Positions 32,037 through 37,632 of a stretch of DNA of 37,632 nt are shown in pieces. The notes under the pieces are model-generated. The model was not told the origin of the DNA, ran no database searches, and saw nothing but the letters and a program-made list of their open reading frames with translations. Within the stretch, counting starts at the first letter, position 1. Each line of letters starts with the position of its first letter. The position numbers and the translations under genes were made by a program. Source of the DNA: an uncultured bacterium (lineage in GTDB: Bacteria; Verrucomicrobiota; Kiritimatiellia; RFP12; UBA1067); contig CACZDG010000019.1 in NCBI GenBank assembly GCA_902779865.1, forward strand, positions 1 to 37,632. Direction: 5' to 3'.

Positions 32037-33299
32037 TCAATCATGTGACGCAGTCGCGCGCCTCCGCACGAGGAACGCGGCTGCGGAAACGAACACGAGC
32101 GGACCCGCAAGCGCGTCCACCGCGAACGTGCGCAAAAGAGATTTCCACTCAACGCATGTGCCGGTGGCGAGGTCGGAGAGCGGCTGAGGGCTGGACCATG
32201 CCGATGTGGCGAACGTTATCCAGCGCGAGAGGGCGAGTCCCATGCGGTCAGTAAAAGATAGGTCCAGAGCGTCGGGATACTGCGCGACCACGGCCGGTGC
32301 CATCTCCGAGACGAGCAGCATCACAAGCGCCGTGAAGATCGCGACGGGACGTGAAAGCGCCGATGAGAGGAACAGTCCGAACGCGCAGAGAAACGCGATA
32401 ACGAACAGCATCTCGCAAGACGCACGGAGAATGTTCATCGCGAAGGAATCCGCTGGGGATAGCACTTGTATGTCGCAGCGCGGACGCAACATCACGGACG
32501 ACGTTCCCTTGTTGCTGAATACGAACGGCGAGAGCGGCCCTTCCGCATTGGCGGATGAAGTGCGCAAGAGTGGAAGCTCGATTATCGACTGGGTGTTGTT
32601 ACTCACCGTCGAAGACCACGGACCAAACGTGACAGCGCCAGACACTTCCGCACGAGTGTTGAATTGCGTCGAGAAGCGGATGCGGGCCACTAGCCCCGTT
32701 GCCGCGTTCGCGGCCTCCGACGCAAACGGCCATTGGATGGCGTGTGACGCCGGCACGGTGTCGTAGCGGTCGATCTCGCGTCCCGTGAGAATCGTGAGAA
32801 GCGTGTGCCGCGGCGCAGAACGCACCTCCTGCGGCGTGTTCGTGTCCTTCAGCATCTCCTCCATTGCCCTGCGTGCTGCTATTTCAGGCGGTTCCAGGAC
32901 TGGTTCGTACACGTGTACGCAGCCCTTCCATCCACCACGCGCGCAAGTGAGCGCGGAATTGAAGGCAAGCACGATTGCGGCCACCGCCACAAGTGCAAGC
33001 AACTTGCCGAGAACGACGGTGAACGCAGATACGGGACGCACCACCGCGAGCGCAAGGCGGTTCGACTCGCGTTCGCGCGCAAGCAGCCCACACGCGCACG
33101 AGAGCAAGGCGACGCAGAGCACGGAATAAACGCTGCCAGGCACTGCGCGCAGGAACATCTCCCGTCCACCGACGTCCGTGCCGTCCGAGCGGACGATAAA
33201 CGGCAGAAAAGCATGAGCCAAGCCCGCAAGCACGAGCAGCGCGGTGAGGACGTGTCCACGCAAGAGCGCGCGCCACGCTATGAGGAAAGACTCAATCAT
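32037..33299 (-). CDS. ABC transporter permease with large extracytoplasmic domain
   Basis: 420 aa. About six membrane helices: one at ~15-36, two at ~55-125, two at ~290-345 and one near the C-terminus. Between helices 3 and 4 lies an extracytoplasmic region of ~160 residues (from CARGGWKGCVHVYEP to LSPADSFAMN) that looks beta-rich. The ABC-2 type layout resembles NosY/GldF-type exporters. The start is ATG 33299 (MIESFLIAWRALLRG), overlapping the ATPase stop by 8 bases. The substrate is unknown. Confidence 0.75.
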   Translation of the reverse strand: MIESFLIAWRALLRGHVLTALLVLAGLAHAFLPFIVRSDGTDVGGREMFLRAVPGSVYSVLCVALLSCACGLLARERESNRLALAVVRPVSAFTVVLGKLLALVAVAAIVLAFNSALTCARGGWKGCVHVYEPVLEPPEIAARRAMEEMLKDTNTPQEVRSAPRHTLLTILTGREIDRYDTVPASHAIQWPFASEAANAATGLVARIRFSTQFNTRAEVSGAVTFGPWSSTVSNNTQSIIELPLLRTSSANAEGPLSPFVFSNKGTSSVMLRPRCDIQVLSPADSFAMNILRASCEMLFVIAFLCAFGLFLSSALSRPVAIFTALVMLLVSEMAPAVVAQYPDALDLSFTDRMGLALSRWITFATSAWSSPQPLSDLATGTCVEWKSLLRTFAVDALAGPLVFVSAAAFLVRRRATASHD

Positions 33300-34143
33300 G
33301 AGCCGCACCCACGGCTTCGGCAAAGAACTTCTCAAGCGGCACGCTTGGATGGTCGAACGCTACAGGCTTCCCGTAACGCGTGGAAAGTTCGTCGGCAAGA
33401 GCTTTGGCCTCTTCCTCGGAAAGTCCCTCTATCGTGAAACGGGCGTCCTGGGTTCGTGTTAACAAATCGGTGGTGCGTCCGCACGCGGCAACGCGTCCAC
33501 GGGAGAGGATTGCGATTTTGGTGCAGACGTCCTCTGTGTCGCCAAGAAGGTGCGACGTCATCAGCACGGTTACGCCGTCCTTGGCGAGCGCGCCGATCAG
33601 GTCCTTGACCTCGCGCGTCCCGATGGGGTCGAGCCCCGACGTAGGTTCGTCGAGGATGAGCAGTTCCGGACGTGAAACGAGTGCGGCGGCAAGTGCCACG
33701 CGGCGAGCCATGCCCTTTGAAAATCCGCCAACGGCGCGGTCGGCTACGCCGGAAAGCCCAACGCGCGAAAGCAGTTCCTCCGTACGCTCCTTCGCCTCGC
33801 GCCGACCAAGCGAGGAGATTCCCGCGTAGTAGCAGATCGTCTCCCGCGCAGTCAAGAACGGATGGAGATAGGAAAGTTCGGGCAGATAGCCGATGCGCGC
33901 ACGCGCCGCACGGGAACGCGGCGAAAGGCCGAACAGGCGAATAGTGCCAGCCGTGGCTGCCAGCAACCCGAGGAGCATTTTGATGGTGGTCGATTTTCCG
34001 GATCCATTAGGACCAAGCAAGCCAAAGACGTCGCCCCGCTCCACGGTCAAGTCGATTCCACGCACGGCCTCGGCCACGGGGCGCAGCCAGAAATCACGGA
34101 ATGTCTTGTGAAGACCCTCTATCTGTATTACGGGTTCGTTCAT
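33292..34143 (-). CDS. ABC transporter ATPase (ABC-2 exporter type)
   Basis: 283 aa. Walker A GPNGSGKST (Lys50), signature GGFSKGMARRVALA, Walker B LLILDEPTSGLDP and the switch region MTSHLLGD are complete. The C-terminal ~60 residues form the extra domain common in CcmA/NosF-like ATPases. It drives the two permeases on either side: its start overlaps the upstream permease stop by 4 bases (ATGA) and its end overlaps the downstream permease start. One ATPase between two different permeases suggests an exporter with a heterodimeric membrane part. Confidence 0.9.
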   Translation of the reverse strand: MNEPVIQIEGLHKTFRDFWLRPVAEAVRGIDLTVERGDVFGLLGPNGSGKSTTIKMLLGLLAATAGTIRLFGLSPRSRAARARIGYLPELSYLHPFLTARETICYYAGISSLGRREAKERTEELLSRVGLSGVADRAVGGFSKGMARRVALAAALVSRPELLILDEPTSGLDPIGTREVKDLIGALAKDGVTVLMTSHLLGDTEDVCTKIAILSRGRVAACGRTTDLLTRTQDARFTIEGLSEEEAKALADELSTRYGKPVAFDHPSVPLEKFFAEAVGAAHD

Positions 34144-35045
34144 GAAATCTCCCTTCGCATCAAAAGCGCGGAACCGGCCACAAGCCAGAGCGCAATCAAC
34201 AGCACTCCCGCCGCAACGGCAGAAAGCATGTCCCCGGCAGACGCCGCTCCCCCGCCAGTAAACGCATCAACGAGCCAGAAACGGTGGATGTCCGGCAAAA
34301 CGGCGCGGACGGGCTTCAGGAACGACAGCGCCACAGCGACCGACAGCACCGCCGCGACGGCAGCGGGTTTCAGACGCACCGCGCACGCGCCGGCCATTGC
34401 AACAAACACCGCGCATCCGACTGCGAGCACGCCCATCGCCGGTACGACACCCCACTCGAACGGCACCTTGCTTAGCCATGCAATGGAAAGAAGCGCTATT
34501 GGCTGCGCAACTGCGAGCAGCAGACACGCGCTTACGCAGAAGCGCGCGCGACGCGCCCAGTTGGCAATCGCGGCAAACGCGAGCGCAAGAAGCGTGAATC
34601 CAGTACCGGCGGCAATGCCCGGCCCCCACACGCACACGCCCCCGTTCGTGACGAGTCTTCCCATTTCGGAAGACGCAACGGAAAGCAGCGTCGCGCACGA
34701 AACGGCAAGTCCGAAAAGCGCCAGCGCGGCGAAAACTCCAGCCACCTTAGCGCAGAAGAAAAGCGGACGCGGCACCGAGCGCGAAAGCGTCATCGCCGCC
34801 GTGCCGCTCTCAAGTTCGCGTCCGACGGCATGAACCGCAGCTGACGTGGCGAATACGAGGCCGAACACCAACAACGCGGAAAAACCGCACTCCCGCGGAA
34901 GCCGACCCGCCTCGCCAAACTGGTGGAAGTGAAACGACGGAAGAAGATGTACGGCAAGTAGCGCGACGAGGAAGAGGATCGCGGAAAGCGGTTCGGCCAG
35001 CGCCTCAAGCGCGGCCGAACGTACAAGCACACCAAACCGACGCAT
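34140..35045 (-). CDS. ABC-2 type permease-like membrane protein
   Basis: 301 aa, very hydrophobic, about seven membrane helices with short loops. The phrase GRELESGTAAMTLSRSVPR in the first cytoplasmic loop resembles the coupling-helix region of NosY-type permeases, and the partner permease has a matching ARERESNRLALAVVRPVS. It starts the three-gene exporter and follows a Pro/Ala-rich membrane protein by 12 bases. No substrate can be deduced. Confidence 0.75.
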   Translation of the reverse strand: MRRFGVLVRSAALEALAEPLSAILFLVALLAVHLLPSFHFHQFGEAGRLPRECGFSALLVFGLVFATSAAVHAVGRELESGTAAMTLSRSVPRPLFFCAKVAGVFAALALFGLAVSCATLLSVASSEMGRLVTNGGVCVWGPGIAAGTGFTLLALAFAAIANWARRARFCVSACLLLAVAQPIALLSIAWLSKVPFEWGVVPAMGVLAVGCAVFVAMAGACAVRLKPAAVAAVLSVAVALSFLKPVRAVLPDIHRFWLVDAFTGGGAASAGDMLSAVAAGVLLIALWLVAGSALLMRREIS

Positions 35046-35057
35046 GCAGCGCCGCCT

Positions 35058-36053
35058 TTACATCTGGATGAACTGCATTTCATTAGCGCCGGCTACCGGG
35101 CCGACGCCTTCCTGCCACAGATACCACATTAGCGTACCCACGGCCACAAGCGCCACAATGGACGTGATGAGCGAAAGCGTCGCGACCCATCCCGGCACGC
35201 CAGCGGACATTGACGTCCCAGATTCAACTGGCGGCAGCGGCGCAAGGTTTGAGACTGGTGCCATTTCCGTCACGGGCATATCAGCCACTTCACCACCAGC
35301 CGCAGGCGCTGCGGGTGCCGCAGGCTTTGCAGGGGCGCGGTTCACGCCCAAGGTAGGGCGCGACACGCCGATGGAGGGACGGTGCAGCTTCAGCGTCTTC
35401 TTCTGAGATGCTGTGGCGTCGCCGCCCGTAGCCTCGGGCGCAGGAGCCACTACGGTTTCCGCAGTTGAAGAATCCGTAACCGGGGCCGGAGCGGAAGGCG
35501 GCGTAAGCGGTGCGGGACCTGCGCTGGACTTGATGTCCGTAGGACGGCGGAGGCGAATGGTCTTCATCGGCGCCGGCGTCTCCTTCACGGGTGCCACGCC
35601 GATTGCCGACTCCAGGGAGATGCGGGATGTCTTCGACTTCGCCGCCTGCTGCTGGGCAGGTGTGAGAATACCCTCCGCGATGATGCCGGTCTTGCGAAGC
35701 GTCGCTTGGGCCGGCATGGGACCAGTCACCGCCTTCAGGCTTTGGGTAGCCTTCTTTGAAGCAACCGGAGCGGCAGGGGCAGCTGGCGCCGCAGGCTTTG
35801 CGCCGCCGACAATAGGCTTGCGGATCATCGGCTTGCGCACGATGGGCTTCAGTTTTATCGTCGAGGTAGTCGCGGTGCTCGAAGCTGTCGGCGCTGGATT
35901 AGCCAAGACGGCAGCTGGCACAGGTTCCGCCGCCGAAGCGGCTGGAGCCGTCGGTGCCGCCGCAGCCGGGGGTGTACCGAACGGAGAGACCTTGGGCGGA
36001 ACCGCATCGGCCTCCGCCGGCGTAATCGGTGTCATTTCAACTTCTTCTGCCAT
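35058..36053 (-). CDS. Pro/Ala-rich tail-anchored membrane protein with repeated basic motifs; function unknown
   Basis: 331 aa, not recognised. Most of the chain is low-complexity Ala/Pro with short conserved-looking islands: KLKPIVRKPMIRKPIVG, KTSRISLESAIG, KTIRLRRPTD, KTLKLHRPSIG and SRPTLGVNR. Several share a (K)T-x-(R/K)-(I/L)-x-L pattern followed by RP. One membrane helix near the C-terminus (~288-312) is followed by ~20 residues ending NEMQFIQM, so the long disordered part lies on one side. AGAAGGAG precedes the ATG. It sits between frr and the ABC exporter. The basic islands could be docking or phosphorylation sites; that is speculation. Confidence 0.7.
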   Translation of the reverse strand: MAEEVEMTPITPAEADAVPPKVSPFGTPPAAAAPTAPAASAAEPVPAAVLANPAPTASSTATTSTIKLKPIVRKPMIRKPIVGGAKPAAPAAPAAPVASKKATQSLKAVTGPMPAQATLRKTGIIAEGILTPAQQQAAKSKTSRISLESAIGVAPVKETPAPMKTIRLRRPTDIKSSAGPAPLTPPSAPAPVTDSSTAETVVAPAPEATGGDATASQKKTLKLHRPSIGVSRPTLGVNRAPAKPAAPAAPAAGGEVADMPVTEMAPVSNLAPLPPVESGTSMSAGVPGWVATLSLITSIVALVAVGTLMWYLWQEGVGPVAGANEMQFIQM

Positions 36054-36097
36054 GTCTTATACTCCTTCTGCTCGTGCCGTCAAAATCGTTTCCAATG

Positions 36098-36661
36098 TCA
36101 GACCGCCATTACTTCGGCTTCCTTGGTCTTAAGCTCCGCGTCGATTTTCGCGATGCCGTCGTCCGTGGCCTTCTGGACCTTGTCGAGTCCCTGCTTGAGG
36201 TCGTCCTCGGAGATCTTCTTGTCCTTCTCCAGCTTCTTGAGGGCCTCGTTCGCGTCGCGGCGGACGTTGCGCATCGCAATCTTCTGGTCCTCGGCCTGCT
36301 TCTTGGCGACCTTCACAATCTCCTTGCGCCGCTCCTCGTTCAGTTCAGGGATGGTGATGCGAAGCACCTTGCCGTCAGTCTGAGGCGTCACGCCGAGGTT
36401 GGCGGCGAGAATCGCCTTGTTCATCTCGGGCAGGACAGTTGGGTCGAACGGCGTGATCTTGATTTGGCGCGGCTCCGGGGTGGAGATCGTCGCGAGGTTC
36501 TTTATCGGCGTGGGTGCGCCGTAGTAATCGACTTTCACGCCATCTACGAGAGCAGGCGACGCCTTGCCCGTACGGAGACCCGCGAACTGCGCCTTGAGCG
36601 CGTCAAAGGACTTCTGTATCTTCGCTGTAGTGTCATTGAGGACTTCACTTACTGTTTCCAT
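36098..36661 (-). CDS. frr: Ribosome recycling factor
   Basis: 187 aa, full length. Three-helix-bundle plus beta domain, with LRTGKASPALVDGVKVDYYG, PTPIKNLATISTPEPRQI and the C-terminal DGIAKIDAELKTKEAEVM. It splits the post-termination ribosome with EF-G. It follows pyrH on the same strand, as in most bacteria, but with a 77-base gap that contains short word repeats. Confidence 0.97.
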   Translation of the reverse strand: METVSEVLNDTTAKIQKSFDALKAQFAGLRTGKASPALVDGVKVDYYGAPTPIKNLATISTPEPRQIKITPFDPTVLPEMNKAILAANLGVTPQTDGKVLRITIPELNEERRKEIVKVAKKQAEDQKIAMRNVRRDANEALKKLEKDKKISEDDLKQGLDKVQKATDDGIAKIDAELKTKEAEVMAV

Positions 36662-36689
36662 TTTCTATTGCCTTTCTTAAGTTGTTTTG

Positions 36690-36742
36690 GACATCCGACG
36701 CTCGACGGCCGACATCCGTTTTATCTTGATTTCAGATTTCAG
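36690..36742. repeat. Short word repeats between pyrH and frr
   Basis: Bases 36690-36718 contain GACATCCG twice around CGCTCGACGGC, an imperfect tandem of CGACATCCG/CGACGCTCGACGG words. Bases 36726-36742 add two copies of ATTTCAG, the last touching the pyrH stop. The words differ from those at 27766 and 30411 but have the same character. Confidence 0.5.
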
Positions 36743-37473
36743 CCTTTCTCGCTCACGAGTGTGCCGACCGCCTCGCCGCGCACAACGCGCATGAGCGCGT
36801 TGCCGTCGAAGAAGTCGAATACCACGATTGGAATGCCGTTGTCCATGCACAGCGCGAACGCGGCTGCGTCCATTACCTTGAGCCGCTTTTCAAGAGCGGT
36901 CTCGTAACGGAGCGAGCCGTACTTCTTCGCCTTGGGGTCCTTCTTAGGATCGGCTGTGTAGATGCCGTCAACCTTCGTCGCCTTCAGCAGTACGTCAGCG
37001 CCAATCTCGCTCGCGCGCAGGGCAGCGGCGGAGTCGGTGGAGAAATACGGGTTGCCGGTGCCGCCAGCGAACACGACCACGCGCCCCTTCTCGAAATGCC
37101 TGATTGCCTTGCGCTGGATGAACGGCTCTGCGAGCTTAGGCATCTCAATGGAGGTCATCACGCGCGTTGGCACGCCCACGGCCTCGAGCGCGTTCATCAT
37201 CGCCAGACCGTTGATGATGGTGGCGAGCATCCCCATCGAATCGCCCGTTACGCGGTTAACGCCCTTCTCGGAACCGGAAAGGCCGCGAAAGATATTGCCC
37301 CCGCCTAACACGATTCCTATCTGGCATCCAAGTGCGTGGATTTTCTTCACGCGCTCAGCCATAAACGCGAGTTTTGCCGGGTCGATGCACTCGCCCGTCT
37401 CGCGATTTGCCAACACTTCTCCTGAAAGTTTCAGGAGTATGCGCTTGTACTTTAGATTTTTCTTCACGGCCAT
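36739..37473 (-). CDS. pyrH: UMP kinase
   Basis: 244 aa, amino-acid-kinase fold. It phosphorylates UMP to UDP in pyrimidine synthesis. KRILLKLSGEVL, GGGNIFRG, GDSMGMLATIINGLAM, GGTGNPYFSTDSAAALRA and KATKVDGIYTADP are family signatures. The start is ATG 37473 (MAVKKNLKYKR); the open frame upstream gives a less likely 10-residue extension. pyrH-frr is the normal bacterial order; tsf, often just upstream, is not recognisable before the window ends. Confidence 0.96.
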   Translation of the reverse strand: MAVKKNLKYKRILLKLSGEVLANRETGECIDPAKLAFMAERVKKIHALGCQIGIVLGGGNIFRGLSGSEKGVNRVTGDSMGMLATIINGLAMMNALEAVGVPTRVMTSIEMPKLAEPFIQRKAIRHFEKGRVVVFAGGTGNPYFSTDSAAALRASEIGADVLLKATKVDGIYTADPKKDPKAKKYGSLRYETALEKRLKVMDAAAFALCMDNGIPIVVFDFFDGNALMRVVRGEAVGTLVSEKG

Positions 37474-37543
37474 TAGTTTACCCTTTTTCTCTTCACAGCG
37501 CAACAGGAACTTTCACTTTTTTTTTGGGAAACCCATGGTGTTT

Positions 37544-37630
37544 TCATTTGGCAGACTGTTTCTTTGCGTTTCCAGCCTGACGTTTCGCTGAAAAGCCCTT
37601 GCCCTGCCAGCCTGGGGGTCCGAGAAAGGA
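37544..37630 (-). CDS. Possible C-terminal tail of a gene upstream of pyrH (cut by window edge)
   Basis: On the - strand a frame open from the window edge ends in TGA at 37546-37544. The 28 residues, ending GFSAKRQAGNAKKQSAK, have the Lys/Ala-rich character of a protein tail, and the stop lies 70 bases before the pyrH start. Another - strand frame is also open through this stretch into pyrH, so the call is uncertain. Nothing else is seen in 37474-37543 beyond a poly-A run on the - strand. Confidence 0.35.
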   Translation of the reverse strand, partial: SFLGPPGWQGKGFSAKRQAGNAKKQSAK

Positions 37631-37632
37631 TG

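Noticed and set aside
36962..37591. Plus-strand open frame opposite pyrH
   Set aside because: pyrH on the - strand has complete family motifs; the plus-strand product has none.

Overview
The window looks like a piece of a GC-rich, Gram-negative chromosome from the PVC superphylum, most likely Kiritimatiellota/Verrucomicrobiota or Lentisphaerota. This is inferred from a KDO-activating enzyme (an outer-membrane LPS marker), a DUF4838 protein, large secreted GH2 enzymes, FHA and PEGA proteins beside a TadC-like protein, and short 'word' repeats scattered between and inside genes. I saw no rRNA, CRISPR array, insertion sequence, phage gene or replication origin. No gene-free stretch exceeds 300 bases.

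Left part (1-8.6 kb, + strand). The window opens with the C-terminus of a secreted beta-rich protein. Next comes a five-gene polyamine operon behind a clear sigma70-type promoter and a short structured leader: a fold-type-I arginine/lysine/ornithine decarboxylase, spermidine synthase (speE), an agmatinase-family ureohydrolase (speB), carboxy(nor)spermidine dehydrogenase and carboxy(nor)spermidine decarboxylase (nspC). A secreted DUF4838 carbohydrate-active protein follows. The operon combines the components of two normally alternative triamine routes and is the most interesting coding unit here.

Middle part (8.6-15.7 kb). A tRNA-Arg(CCT) sits on the - strand with its own promoter and terminator. 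A + strand run follows: TadC-like membrane protein, FHA-domain membrane protein, PEGA-repeat protein, then the tightly overlapping genes tlyA, tadA, folD and a two-gene chromate-transporter pair.

Right part (15.7-37.6 kb, all - strand). In transcription order from the right edge: a gene tail, pyrH, frr, a Pro/Ala-rich membrane protein, a three-gene ABC exporter, an M42 aminopeptidase and a DEAD-box helicase. Then come two neighbouring broken GH2 beta-galactosidase-like genes, one with two frameshifts and an apparent internal deletion, the other with a frameshift at a short repeat insertion plus an in-frame stop. These are followed by thiE, an ABC-F ATPase, purF (own promoter), lysA, kdsB, a Pro/Ala/Gln-rich membrane protein (own promoter) and a NYN-domain protein with a zinc ribbon. 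The NYN gene converges on the chromate-transporter genes.

Most - strand genes are housekeeping (nucleotide, lysine, KDO and thiamine synthesis, translation). The polysaccharide-degrading genes look like a glycan-foraging layer that is partly decaying. The breaks could also be assembly errors and should be checked against reads.
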